A stretch of 64,000 nucleotides of DNA from Veillonellales bacterium (GCA_944390485.1 CALXPQ010000005.1:1-64000), one strand, 5' to 3'; shown: positions 24,772 through 33,022, numbered from the stretch's first letter. The notes: generated by a model not told the origin, from the sequence alone. Translations and numbers: made by a program.

Positions 24772-24797
24772 ATGCCCTCCCTGTCCGTTTTTGTCCC

Positions 24798-24806
24798 ATT
24801 ATAGCA
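24798..24806 (-). promoter_or_regulatory. Extended -10 promoter of nfo
   Basis: Minus strand TGCTATAAT, 27 bp before the start codon. Confidence 0.55.
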
Positions 24807-24810
24807 CACG

Positions 24811-24948
24811 AAAAAAGCACGGCCGCCGAGGCTGCGCCTTTTCCGGAAAGGAAAAACCATCATGAAACAAAATAGAAAGGAAGGCTTGGGGAATCCAATA
24901 TAAGGTTCGTATTGGAAAGGAGTGGCATAAGGCTTCCCCTGACCTTAT
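24811..24948 (-). ncRNA. Candidate small regulatory RNA, about 138 nt
   Basis: A transcription unit without a credible gene lies between the ABC exporter and nfo. A TGATATACT extended -10 (24955-24963) precedes it, and it ends in a GC hairpin (GCGCAGCC / GGCCGTGC, one wobble and one mismatch) followed by T6. Inside are hairpins CATAAGG / CCTTATG and CCAATA / TATTGG; the loop of the first (GGGGAA) can pair with TTCCCC after the second, making a pseudoknot. Single-stranded C/U tracts (CACTCCTTTCC, CCTTCCTTTC) could bind ribosome sites. nfo has its own promoter beyond the terminator. No known RNA family is recognised. Confidence 0.4.
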
Positions 24949-24954
24949 GGCTGC

Positions 24955-24963
24955 AGTATATCA
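24955..24963 (-). promoter_or_regulatory. Extended -10 of the candidate small RNA
   Basis: Minus strand TGATATACT; initiation expected near 24948. Confidence 0.4.
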
Positions 24964-25029
24964 CGCAGGCAGTGTCACGTGCTGTCCCTTGTCATATTTT
25001 TTTACAGATTCCACAAAAAATTTCCACGC

Positions 25030-25060
25030 AAAAACGCAGCCCGCAGGGAGCTGCGCTTTC
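25030..25060 (-). terminator. Terminator after the ABC exporter permease gene
   Basis: Minus strand CGCAGCTC ... GGGCTGCG stem followed by TTTTTGCG. Confidence 0.75.
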
Positions 25061-25075
25061 TTTGAAGGGCCTGTC

Positions 25076-26347
25076 TCACAGGCTGGAGGAAATGTCTTTC
25101 TTCCGCACGAGCCAGGCGGGGATGAGGCCGGAGAGCATGCCGAGGAGAAGGATGGCCAGCGGCGGCAGGAGGGTCTGCCATTCCGGCGCGGTGGTCATGA
25201 CGATGGCCGCGTGGGCGGAGACAGCCTGCGCGGCGAGGACGCTGCCGCCCCAGCCGATGAGCCAGCCCGCGCCCGCCCCGGCGAGGAGGAGCAGGCATTC
25301 TTCCGCCGCGAGGAGGCGGATGACGACGGTGTTCTTCGCGCCGAGCGCGCGGAGGAGGGCGAATTCGGAGAGCCGGGAGAGGCCGTTCCAGTACATGGCG
25401 AGGAGCGTGATGAGCACGGCCGCGCCGATGAGGCCGCCGGTAAGGAGCTGCCAGAATTCTTTGCTCTGCCCGGCCATGCTGTAGAGGGAGATGAGGGTCT
25501 GTGCCGGGAAGATGAGCTGGGTGTCGGTGCCTTTCGCCCGCTGGGCGGCCTGCAGGAGCTGCATGGCTTCTTTGTAGCCCGTGGGATGGACAAGGATGGC
25601 GGTCACGTCGCCTTTGCCTTCGGAGACGGCGGCGGCCGGCGCCTGTTCGGCGGACGCGGGTTTCGCGCGGCTGCGGCGCACGATGCCTCCGCGGCGGACC
25701 GCGCCGCCGGTCTCATGGCGGTGGGCGCGCCACACGTCTTCGATGTCCACGAGGACGGCCGTGTCGTAGGGGCCGCCCACGGGCGCGAGGATGCCGGTCA
25801 CGCGGTAGGTGCCGCCGTGTTCGTCGCCCGCGCCGGTGACGAGGCCGTGGATGCCCTTGAAGGTGCTCCCCACGGCGAGGCCGGCGCGCTTCGCGGTCTC
25901 GCTGCCGATGACGGCGTCGCCGGGCCGGGCGAAGGCTTCGCCCTCGGCGAGGGAGAGCCACGGCCCGCGGGTCCGGTTCGGCCGGTAGTCGAAAATTTCC
26001 TTCTCGGTGCCGACGATGCGGAAGCCCCGGTAGTTGTCGCCGAAAGCGAGCGGGATGACGAGATCGGCTTTGCCGCTCTGGCGGAGCTTGTCCACTTCCG
26101 CGTAGGGGATATTCCCGATGGGATGGTCCCGGAGAAAAATGGTATTGATGACGAGCTGGTACGGCGAGCCTTTCGCCCCTTCGAGGATGGGGAAGGGTTC
26201 CACCGCCCGGTTCAGCCCGTTGTAGAGGCCGGCGGTCATCTGGAGAAGGAATACGGGCAGGGCACACGCCGCGGCGAGGAGCAGCAGGAGCAGCAGGTGC
26301 CGCGCGGGCCGGCGCACGATGGAAAGAAATGCCAGTCTTGCGATCAT
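25076..26347 (-). CDS. FtsX/MacB-like ABC transporter permease
   Basis: A 423-aa permease of the FtsX/LolC/MacB type: one N-terminal membrane segment (residues 13-35), a large extracytoplasmic domain (about residues 40-280) and three C-terminal segments, the layout of type VII exporters. The ALLRALGAKNTVV stretch is the conserved cytoplasmic coupling block. The ATG overlaps the ATPase stop (ATGA). It is likely to handle lipoproteins, peptides or envelope substrates; the secreted DUF3299-like protein just upstream may be a partner. Confidence 0.85.
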   Translation of the reverse strand: MIARLAFLSIVRRPARHLLLLLLLAAACALPVFLLQMTAGLYNGLNRAVEPFPILEGAKGSPYQLVINTIFLRDHPIGNIPYAEVDKLRQSGKADLVIPLAFGDNYRGFRIVGTEKEIFDYRPNRTRGPWLSLAEGEAFARPGDAVIGSETAKRAGLAVGSTFKGIHGLVTGAGDEHGGTYRVTGILAPVGGPYDTAVLVDIEDVWRAHRHETGGAVRRGGIVRRSRAKPASAEQAPAAAVSEGKGDVTAILVHPTGYKEAMQLLQAAQRAKGTDTQLIFPAQTLISLYSMAGQSKEFWQLLTGGLIGAAVLITLLAMYWNGLSRLSEFALLRALGAKNTVVIRLLAAEECLLLLAGAGAGWLIGWGGSVLAAQAVSAHAAIVMTTAPEWQTLLPPLAILLLGMLSGLIPAWLVRKKDISSSL

Positions 26348-27012
26348 GAGGCGGCCTCCCCTTTCTGTAAATGGATCTGCATGGAAAAGAGCGCCTGCAC
26401 CGCCGGGTCGTGGGTGGCACAGAGGAGCGTGCAGCCGCTCGCCTTCTGGTAGTCCAGGAGGCACTGCATGATGAGGCGGCTGTTCGCCGCGTCGAGGCTC
26501 GCGGTGGGTTCGTCCGCGAGGAGAAGGCGCGGCTCGGTAAGGATGGCGCGGATGAATCCTACGCGCTGCTTTTCCCCGCCGGAGAGATGGGCGGGCATGC
26601 GCGGCCCGCAGCCGTCTAGCCCCAGGCGGCGGAGCCACTCTTCCGCTTCTTTCCGCTTCGCCGCGCGGTCCTTTCCTGCGATGTCCGCCGCGAGGAGGAT
26701 GTTCTCCATGACGGTGAGGTACGGCAGGAGCAGGGCCTGCTGGAAGATGTACCCCACGTGGACCGCCCGCCATGCGGAGAGTTCATCTTCGGAGAGGGCG
26801 GTGATGTCCGTGCCGTCCACGCAGAGGCGTCCCGCCGTAGGCCGTAAGATTCCCGAGAGGCAGTGGAAGAGGGTGGATTTCCCGCTGCCCGAGGGGCCGA
26901 TGAGAGCGCACGCCGCGCCGTCGGGCAGGCTGAGCTGCTCCAGCGAGAGCGCGCGGAGGTGATGCCCGCTCCCGTCGGGGAAATCGCAGATGATGTGTTC
27001 GCCAAAGATCAT
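26344..27012 (-). CDS. ABC transporter ATP-binding protein (LolD/MacB type)
   Basis: A 222-aa ATPase. Walker A GPSGSGKST (about residues 38-46), Q-loop FQQALLLPYLTVMEN, signature LSGGEKQRV, Walker B LLLADEPTASLD and the His of ATHDPAV are intact. The sequence fits the LolD/MacB group that partners FtsX-like permeases, as the next gene confirms. The ATG at 27012 has AAAGGA nine bases upstream; a frame to 27090 runs through the preceding terminator and is rejected. Confidence 0.88.
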   Translation of the reverse strand: MIFGEHIICDFPDGSGHHLRALSLEQLSLPDGAACALIGPSGSGKSTLFHCLSGILRPTAGRLCVDGTDITALSEDELSAWRAVHVGYIFQQALLLPYLTVMENILLAADIAGKDRAAKRKEAEEWLRRLGLDGCGPRMPAHLSGGEKQRVGFIRAILTEPRLLLADEPTASLDAANSRLIMQCLLDYQKASGCTLLCATHDPAVQALFSMQIHLQKGEAAS

Positions 27013-27057
27013 GGGACCATGTCCTTTCCTAGAAACCGGGCGTGCCCGGGGTATGCG

Positions 27058-27095
27058 AAAAATGCAGGCGTCCCACAGGACATCCTGCATTTTTT
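27058..27095 (-). terminator. Terminator after the DUF3299-like gene
   Basis: Stem AAAAATGCAGG / CCTGCATTTTTT, so the exporter genes form a separate unit from phoA. Confidence 0.8.
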
Positions 27096-27096
27096 C

Positions 27097-27546
27097 TTAC
27101 AGCGCTTCGATGCTGTCCGCCGCGATGCGGAGCTGGCTCACGAAGCCGGTCTCCGCGTCGATCTCGCTGCCGATCTCGAGCGTGCCCGTGACGGCGATAG
27201 GAGAGTCGTACGGGAGCGCGGTCACCGGGTCGGAGACTTTCACGACGATGATGTTGTCGGGCCAGTCCGCGTCGCTCGAGCAGAAAGGGCAGACAGACAT
27301 GGGCACTTCGGTGAGGACGAAGAAGCGGATCGTCGGCGTGAGGGGCGGCGCCATGTAGCCGGTCATGGTGACGGTGCTGCCCTCGAGGGACTCGGTCTTC
27401 TCGGAGAGGACCAGTCCCGCCGCCGTCCAGTCGCTGTACAGTTCGCTGAAGGAGAGGTCCTCCGCCGAGGCGGCAAAGGGAGCCGCCAGGGCCGCCAGAG
27501 CGAGGCACGCGCCGCAGGCCGCCCGGCGGATGCGGGCCGCCTTCAT
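27097..27546 (-). CDS. Secreted DUF3299-like protein
   Basis: A 149-aa protein with a Sec signal peptide (cleavage near ASA-ED, residue 27). The body has TVTMTGYMAPPL and then MSVCPFCSSDADWPDNIIVVK, a CxxC-containing pattern like DUF3299 periplasmic proteins, which are often encoded beside MacB-type exporters and may bind metal. Its ATG overlaps the phoA stop (TAATG), so it is made together with the phosphatase. Function is not known. Confidence 0.65.
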   Translation of the reverse strand: MKAARIRRAACGACLALAALAAPFAASAEDLSFSELYSDWTAAGLVLSEKTESLEGSTVTMTGYMAPPLTPTIRFFVLTEVPMSVCPFCSSDADWPDNIIVVKVSDPVTALPYDSPIAVTGTLEIGSEIDAETGFVSQLRIAADSIEAL

Positions 27547-29414
27547 TATTTCGCTTCCTTGCTCAGGTCAGGGTTCACGCTGTGGTTCGCGTTCACGCCG
27601 AGCGCGCGGAGGATGCCGAAGAAGACTTCCGTATTGTCCATGACGCCGTGGAAGTATTCGGAGCCCGGGCCGCCTGCATTGAGGAGCACGTCGTCAGCGG
27701 AATGGCATTCCTGCGGATCGTCCTTCGGAGTGTTCGCCGGCATGAGTTCTGCCGGGTCGCCGGGATGGATGCGGGCCGGATTCGCCTTGGAGCTGGCCTT
27801 GGAGACCTGATGGAATTCCACTTTGTCGCCGATGTTCTGCGCTTCTTCCACCGTCTCGGTCACGGAGAGGGCCGGCGGGGTCGGAACGGGCATGAAGTGG
27901 TAGTTTTCATAATATTCCGGATGGTTCGCGTACTGGACGGCGAGCGTCACGTCCGGATCGGGATTGTCCGGGAATCCATCCTTGTCGGCGTCCTGGAAGG
28001 TCGGCATGATGGAGTTCTGGTAGACGCGCACCGCTTCGGTGCCCTTCTTGCCGTCCCGTTCATGATAGGTGCCGCTGATGGACACGCCGTGCGCATGGTC
28101 GGCCACGACGATGATGAGCGTGTTGTCGCCGTGTTCCTTGTTCCACTGTTCCGCGTATTCGATGGCCTTATCGAATTCGATGGTGTCGTAGGCCGCGCGC
28201 TGCCAGTCCATGACGTGGAGCTGCTTGTCGATGGACGCGCCTTCGATCATCGCGAAGAAGCCGTTCTTGTTCTGGCTGAGGATGTCGAGGGTCTTCTTCG
28301 TCATGTCGATCAGGTTCGGCTGGTCGTCGAAGCCTTTCAGCACCTTCGGGTTCTTCAGCATTTCACGGTCGAGGTAGACGTTCATCGTGCTGGTGTGGAA
28401 GAGGCCGAGGAGCGGCTTGTCCGCCGGAGCCGCCTTCATTTCCGCGTCGGTGGTGGCGAAGGTATAGCCTTTATCCTTGAACGCCTGGATGACGTCGAAG
28501 TTGTCCTTGCGCTTGGAACCCATGACCGTATTCGGCAGGTAGCGGGAAGAGCCGCCGCCCATGATGACGTCCGGACGGTGATAGTCCGCGAGGTAGTCTT
28601 TCGCGAGATAATCCTGGAGCGCTCTGCGGCGGGTGTGGCCGACCATGGCCGCCGGGGTCGCGTCGGTGGTCTCCGCCTGGGTGACGATGCCGATGGACAT
28701 GCCGCGGGTGCGTTTCAGGATCTCGGAGATGGTCTCGACCTTCGGATCGTCCAGCGGGTCCGCGGTGGAGTTTTCATACACGCCCATGGCGTTCACCACG
28801 GATTTGTGGCCCGTGGAGTACGCGGACGCGGAGTTCGCGCTGTCCGTCACGAGGGAATCGTAGCCGCTCGTAGTGATGATCGCATTGTGATCGAGTTTTT
28901 CCATGGCGAGCAGGTCGTTATATTTGCCGTTCGTCTGGCCTTTGGAAAGGATGCGGGCGATCTCTCTCGCCTGCAGGGACATGCCGTCGCCCACGAAGAG
29001 GATGACGTTCTTGGCCGGGCGGGCCGCTTTTTCCTGCACGACGGTGTAGGATGCTTCCGCTGCGGACTTGCCTTCCGCGTCATTGGCGGTGACGCTCACC
29101 AGGTAATCCCCGGTATTCTTGAAGGTGACATCGTTCGCACGGTAGGAGACGACGCCGTTGTCCAGCACCTGCTGTTCCAGGTTCTTGCCGAGCACGTCCG
29201 CTGCGGGCTTGCCGTTGATGGTGATATCCACGTTCTGGAGATCCTTTGCGTTCGCCACTTCCACGTTGAAGTCGAACTTGACGCCGGACCAGAATTTCGC
29301 GGTGTCCACCGGAAGAATGCGGATATCCGCCGCATCAGCGGTCATGACGGAAGCGAAGACGGCGCTTCCTGCGAGCATGGAAAGAATCATGCCCTTCATC
29401 CATTTTTTTCTCAT
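27546..29414 (-). CDS. phoA: Alkaline phosphatase with an N-terminal Ig-like domain
   Basis: A 622-aa exported alkaline phosphatase. After the signal peptide (cleavage near ADA-AD, residue 28) comes an Ig-like region of about 100 residues, then the catalytic domain: metal site VGDGMSLQAREIARIL, nucleophile in TDSANSASAYSTGHKS (residues about 185-200), MIEGASIDKQLH and VADHAHGVS. All catalytic positions look intact. The ATG at 29414 follows AGGAGG. A four-half-site Pho-box-like array lies 85 bp upstream, so it should be induced by phosphate limitation. It releases phosphate from organophosphates outside the cytoplasm. Confidence 0.92.
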   Translation of the reverse strand: MRKKWMKGMILSMLAGSAVFASVMTADAADIRILPVDTAKFWSGVKFDFNVEVANAKDLQNVDITINGKPAADVLGKNLEQQVLDNGVVSYRANDVTFKNTGDYLVSVTANDAEGKSAAEASYTVVQEKAARPAKNVILFVGDGMSLQAREIARILSKGQTNGKYNDLLAMEKLDHNAIITTSGYDSLVTDSANSASAYSTGHKSVVNAMGVYENSTADPLDDPKVETISEILKRTRGMSIGIVTQAETTDATPAAMVGHTRRRALQDYLAKDYLADYHRPDVIMGGGSSRYLPNTVMGSKRKDNFDVIQAFKDKGYTFATTDAEMKAAPADKPLLGLFHTSTMNVYLDREMLKNPKVLKGFDDQPNLIDMTKKTLDILSQNKNGFFAMIEGASIDKQLHVMDWQRAAYDTIEFDKAIEYAEQWNKEHGDNTLIIVVADHAHGVSISGTYHERDGKKGTEAVRVYQNSIMPTFQDADKDGFPDNPDPDVTLAVQYANHPEYYENYHFMPVPTPPALSVTETVEEAQNIGDKVEFHQVSKASSKANPARIHPGDPAELMPANTPKDDPQECHSADDVLLNAGGPGSEYFHGVMDNTEVFFGILRALGVNANHSVNPDLSKEAK

Positions 29415-29498
29415 ACAGATACCTCCTGATTTGGTTGTAACCACGCCTTCAATATACCGGAGCATTGGCATCGTTTGAGAAAAAAGTCCATACGGTTT

Positions 29499-29538
29499 CT
29501 GTCAAATTTTCATGAGAAATTTATAAGAATCTTGACAA
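29499..29538 (-). promoter_or_regulatory. Pho-box-like array before phoA
   Basis: Minus strand half-sites TTGTCAA (29532-29538), CTTATAA (29521-29527), CTCATGA (29510-29516) and TTGACAG (29499-29505), each 4 bp apart, so an exact 11-bp period. E. coli PhoB boxes (CTGTCAT-4-CTGTCAT) and B. subtilis PhoP boxes (TTAACA-5) share this period. Confidence 0.6.
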
Positions 29539-29614
29539 ACCGCGGGCCGCGCGCCGCCTTCCCCTTCCTTTGTAAAGCCCGCCTGACAGAACCGCGCCGC
29601 CCGGAAAAAGGGCG

Positions 29615-29647
29615 CAAAAAAACCGCAGAGGGTCTCTCTGCGGTCTT
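29615..29647 (-). terminator. Terminator after ompH
   Basis: Minus strand CCGCAGAG / CTCTGCGG stem followed by T7. Confidence 0.85.
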
Positions 29648-29659
29648 TCCTTCCGGAAA

Positions 29660-30079
29660 TCACTGCGCCAGTTTCTGGCCGACTTCTGCGGTGCAGTCGA
29701 TGCCGCCGTCGATGACGACAGCCTGATCGATGATGATGTCAAGGCCTTTCGCCTGACGGACTTCCTGGATTGCTTTCTGGATGTCCTGTACGATCGGGCC
29801 CATGACGGAGCTGTTCTTTTCTGCGAGCTGCTTCTGGAGGTCTGCGGCGATCTTCTGCTTCTCCGCGTCGCTCTTGCCCTGAGACTGCTGCTGGAAATCC
29901 TGTTCCGCTTTCTGCGCGGCGCTTCTCATGTCGAGGCGGGCCTTTTCCATTTTCGGATGCGCCTGCATCAGCGCGTTCGTGTTCACGAAGCCGATGCCTG
30001 CTGCGGATGCGCCGAAAGCAGCGCCGAATGTAAGCATACCGGCAGCGGCAGCGGCTGCCATGATCTGTTTCATCTTCAT
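29660..30079 (-). CDS. OmpH/Skp-family periplasmic chaperone
   Basis: A 139-aa exported protein: signal peptide of about 26 residues (ending FGASA-AG), then IGFVNTNALMQAHPKMEKA and a helical, glutamine/lysine-rich stretch (residues 45-100) that forms the tentacle coiled coils of Skp, then VDIIIDQAVVIDGG-like strands. Skp guards unfolded outer-membrane proteins, which fits a diderm cell. GGAGGAAAGACAC precedes the ATG. It has a strong promoter with a GGGGAC/GTCCCC leader hairpin beside the ribosome site. Confidence 0.85.
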   Translation of the reverse strand: MKMKQIMAAAAAAGMLTFGAAFGASAAGIGFVNTNALMQAHPKMEKARLDMRSAAQKAEQDFQQQSQGKSDAEKQKIAADLQKQLAEKNSSVMGPIVQDIQKAIQEVRQAKGLDIIIDQAVVIDGGIDCTAEVGQKLAQ

Positions 30080-30127
30080 GTGTCTTTCCTCCTTACAAGG
30101 GGACGGGTCCCCGGGAATATATTAATC

Positions 30128-30156
30128 ATAATAATATAATCCATCCCGCCTGTCAA
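30128..30156 (-). promoter_or_regulatory. Promoter of ompH
   Basis: Minus strand TTGACA (30151-30156), 17-bp spacer, TATTAT (30128-30133). Confidence 0.75.
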
Positions 30157-30158
30157 TG

Positions 30159-30617
30159 TCATTTCTGCGGCGCGGGGGCGGCTTCTTCTCCGCTGCCGGC
30201 CGGCGCTTCTTCCGGAGCGGGCGCGTCCCCTCCGGTCTCTGCCGCTGCGGCCTGCGCGGCCTCTTCCGGGAGAGCCGGCTCTTTATTTTCTTTCTTCTTG
30301 CGGAAATGGGAGATCACTTCCGGCACCATGTTCAGCACCTTGTCCACCGCGGTGGTGCTGGCGGCGTTCTTGATGGAGAAGAGCTCCACCCGCTCCCCTT
30401 TCAGGATGAGTACGGCGGTGGGGGTGAGCTTGCCGCCCCCCGCTTCGCCTCCGGATTTCCCTTCCGGCCCGGTCTGGCCGCTGCCGAAGCCGAAGCTCAC
30501 GTCCACGAAGGGCACGATGACGGCGTCGCCCAGATAAATCGGCTGGCCCACCACGGATTCGGTGGTGATCATGGTCTTGAAATCTTCGAACAGTTTCTTT
30601 CTTTCTGCGTCGTCCAT
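30159..30617 (-). CDS. ytfJ: GerW/YtfJ-family protein
   Basis: A 152-aa GerW-family protein. The family core is residues 5-105: TTESVVGQPIYLGDAVIVPF, a glycine-rich middle (GGEAGGGKLTPTAVLIL) and VDKVLNMVPEVI. The tail is proline/alanine/glutamate-rich and low in complexity. In B. subtilis YtfJ is a sporulation protein encoded beside ytfI (DUF2953), and the same pair is present here. Whether this organism forms spores cannot be told from the window. Confidence 0.85.
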   Translation of the reverse strand: MDDAERKKLFEDFKTMITTESVVGQPIYLGDAVIVPFVDVSFGFGSGQTGPEGKSGGEAGGGKLTPTAVLILKGERVELFSIKNAASTTAVDKVLNMVPEVISHFRKKKENKEPALPEEAAQAAAAETGGDAPAPEEAPAGSGEEAAPAPQK

Positions 30618-30633
30618 ACGATGCCTCCTGCGG

Positions 30634-31353
30634 TTATGTGTGATCCGGGGAAATCGGAACGGGGCGTCCCGCGCGGTACGCTCTCGTCCGGCGCACCGGC
30701 CCCGAAGCCAGCACGCCGCCGATGATATACAGAATATAGAGAGGGACGACCGACCCGCGCGCCTCGGCGGTCACGTCGAAGCACCGGCCCGTGTAGTCCC
30801 ACTGGATGCAGGCGCTCCCGGGGAGCAGCGCGTACAGGAGCCCCGCCGCGGTCCCGGTCTTCATGGGATCGCCCAGACCGGCCCGCCCGGTGAGTCGGAA
30901 CGTCTTCGGCCGGCTGTGCCGGAAGAGCTTCCGCAGGGCGCGGAGCACGATCTCCACGGTCCCATTGTCCCACGCGTAGGAGAAGACCGCAAGGGCGCCG
31001 GGCGGCTTCCGTCCGCTTTCCTCCGCCTGCGGGGACGCCGCCTTCTCTTCTCCCGCCTCCTCCGCCGGAAGGGGCGTCCCGTCCGCATCGAGGCGGAGCG
31101 GCGTCTCTTTCCCGACCGGCACGGCCTGCGCCGGCTCGTCCGCCCGGCCCTCTTCTTCCGCCTCTTCTGCCTCAGGCTCCCCGCCCGTCCGGCCGTCCGG
31201 CCAGCGCACCGATTTCCGGAGAAGTCCGCCGAAGAGCCGCACTTCCGCGAAGCCGCCTTCCCGGCTCACGCGGCACCGGTACCCCACCGGGCAGAGCAGG
31301 AGGAAGAGCAGCAGGGCGAGGACGGCCCCCGCGATGCCGAGCGCCGCCGTCAT
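30634..31353 (-). CDS. DUF2953 (YtfI-like) membrane-anchored protein
   Basis: A 239-aa protein with one N-terminal membrane segment (residues 5-23) and a soluble body interrupted by an acidic proline-rich insert (about residues 55-105). The C-terminal block, with KTFRLTGRAGLGDPMKTG then IQWDYTGRCFDV, fits DUF2953, the YtfI family encoded next to ytfJ. It overlaps the WYL regulator upstream (ATGA) and lies 16 bp before ytfJ. Confidence 0.75.
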   Translation of the reverse strand: MTAALGIAGAVLALLLFLLLCPVGYRCRVSREGGFAEVRLFGGLLRKSVRWPDGRTGGEPEAEEAEEEGRADEPAQAVPVGKETPLRLDADGTPLPAEEAGEEKAASPQAEESGRKPPGALAVFSYAWDNGTVEIVLRALRKLFRHSRPKTFRLTGRAGLGDPMKTGTAAGLLYALLPGSACIQWDYTGRCFDVTAEARGSVVPLYILYIIGGVLASGPVRRTRAYRAGRPVPISPDHT

Positions 31354-32408
31354 GGCGCGCCCCCGTAGAGCCGAGCGAGCGCTGCCGCGGTCTCTTTCAT
31401 GGTTTTCACCAGATGGGGCGGACCGGTCACTTTCACGCGGCCGCCCTGCCGGAGGGCCCACGCGGCGGCCGCCGCCGGCACGGCCTCCACCTCCGCCTGC
31501 ACGGAGTTCAGCGTGGCTGAGAGCACTCGGGCGCGCCGCCCGAACGCTTCCACGAGCGGCGTGAGCAATTCCGGCGGCAGGTCGAGGGTGCACCGCTCCG
31601 CCGCACCGAAATACGCCGTCTCCTCTACGTGCAGGTACTGCGCGGGAGAGAGGCCTCCTTCCAGCGTGTCCAGCGACCGCTGGGGCCGCGCCGCCTCGTC
31701 TGTCAGTTCCAGCCCGCTCATGCGGGACACGCGGTACAGCCGCACCGCCTCTTCCCCGTCTGGATTGCCGAGGAGGAAATACTGCCCGCCCGCCGCGAAG
31801 AGGGCGTACGGATTGATCTTGAAGATCCGTTCTTCCCCGGCGCCCGTCCGGTCGTGATGCCATTTCCCGTCCGCTTCATAGTGGTCCATGGTGCAGCGAA
31901 TCTTCTTTTTCTCCGCGACGGCCCGGGTGAGGAGCTCCGCCGCCGGGCGCAGCCGCTCCGCCAGCTCCGACGCGTCCTGACGCGGCACGTTCCGCGCCTG
32001 CACCGCGTCCGCCCGGACGTGCCGGCTCGGGAGCTGCCGCAGTTTCTCCAGGAGCTGCCGGACCCGGAGCGGCGGCAGGGGGGAGAACCGGAGCGCGTCG
32101 GCCAGCGCGTCCGCGTCCGCCCCGGATACGAGGTGTTTCCAGTACCAGTCGAGGCTCATGGAGCCTTTCCGCCCGTGCATGGTGCGCTCCGCTTCCCGGC
32201 AGCACAGGGGGAAGCCCGCGTCCTGCAGGCGCTGGAGGTTCCGCCGCACGGACTTCCGGTCCACCGTCATGCCGTAGCGCTCGTCCAGGAGCTCGAGGAT
32301 ACGCTGCTGCGAGAGCGGATGGTCCTCGTCGGACTCCCGCCGCAGGATCTGGGTGATGCGCACGATGAGGAGCGCCTTGCCCGTCTCTTTTCCGCCGCTT
32401 TCCGCCAT
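31350..32408 (-). CDS. WYL-domain transcriptional regulator
   Basis: A 352-aa regulator with an N-terminal winged helix (residues 15-70, LSQQRILELLDERYGMTVDRKSVRRNLQRL) and a WYL-type ligand domain (about 165-245, INPYALFAAGGQYFLLGN, where the name motif is degenerate), then a WCX-like C-terminus. WYL proteins sense nucleotides or nucleic acids and often regulate DNA-damage or phage-response genes. Here it heads a run with DUF2953 and ytfJ; its targets are unknown. Confidence 0.85.
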   Translation of the reverse strand: MAESGGKETGKALLIVRITQILRRESDEDHPLSQQRILELLDERYGMTVDRKSVRRNLQRLQDAGFPLCCREAERTMHGRKGSMSLDWYWKHLVSGADADALADALRFSPLPPLRVRQLLEKLRQLPSRHVRADAVQARNVPRQDASELAERLRPAAELLTRAVAEKKKIRCTMDHYEADGKWHHDRTGAGEERIFKINPYALFAAGGQYFLLGNPDGEEAVRLYRVSRMSGLELTDEAARPQRSLDTLEGGLSPAQYLHVEETAYFGAAERCTLDLPPELLTPLVEAFGRRARVLSATLNSVQAEVEAVPAAAAAWALRQGGRVKVTGPPHLVKTMKETAAALARLYGGAP

Positions 32409-32417
32409 GGTGCCTCC

Positions 32418-33008
32418 TCAGCGCAGCGCCCGGAAGCGCCGCCAGAGCCGCTCCGCCAGGACGGACGCCGCTGCCAGCGCCGACGCGGCCCGCCGGAAGG
32501 GCGCGCCCGCCAGCACGAGGGCGTCCACAAGGAGCGCGATGGCCGCGCCGCCCGCGATGTCCGACGGATAGTGGATGCCGGCGAAGATGCGCGCGCCGCC
32601 CATGAGCGCCGTGAGCGCCGCCAGGAGCTTCCCACCGGGCATGCCAAGGCGGATCATCACCGCGGAAACCACCGCGCCGTTCATGGTGTGGTTGCTCGGG
32701 AAGGCCGCGTTCGCCGCGTGATTCGTGAAATTCCGGATATCGCTGTCCCGCACGAAGGGCCGGGGCCGCCGCCAGAGCTTTCCGACGGCAAAGGACAGGA
32801 GCGAGCACAGCGCGACGCCGCCCAGCGCAGTGAGCGCCGCCGTCCGCCGGGCGATGCGGTCCTCCCGGCGCCCGCCGAACCAGAGCCACAGCCCGTACAG
32901 CACGAAAACGAGGGGCCCGAAGCGGGCGATCCCTCCGATGGCCCGGTCCGCGCGGGCGCATTTCCCGGACTGTCCGTTGAGCTTCTTCACGATCTGCAGC
33001 TCATCCAT
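32418..33008 (-). CDS. PAP2-family phosphatase
   Basis: A 196-aa membrane phosphatase of the PAP2/undecaprenyl-diphosphatase type. The three motifs are visible: KLWRRPRPF, PSNHTMNG and GARIFAGIHYPSD, with about five hydrophobic segments between and around them. It could recycle undecaprenyl or phospholipid phosphates; another PAP2 gene is at 55874-56401. AGGAGGGAC precedes the ATG at 33008. The WYL gene starts 9 bp after its stop. Confidence 0.85.
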   Translation of the reverse strand: MDELQIVKKLNGQSGKCARADRAIGGIARFGPLVFVLYGLWLWFGGRREDRIARRTAALTALGGVALCSLLSFAVGKLWRRPRPFVRDSDIRNFTNHAANAAFPSNHTMNGAVVSAVMIRLGMPGGKLLAALTALMGGARIFAGIHYPSDIAGGAAIALLVDALVLAGAPFRRAASALAAASVLAERLWRRFRALR

Positions 33009-33022
33009 CGCGCTGTCCCTCC

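Noticed and set aside
24862..24903. A 13-codon plus-strand leader-peptide-like frame
   Set aside because: No downstream plus-strand gene for it to regulate, and the region fits a minus-strand RNA.
24912..25484. Plus-strand TTG frame with a GGAAAGGAG-like region
   Set aside because: Most of it is antisense to the exporter permease; the candidate small RNA on the other strand explains the non-overlapping part better.
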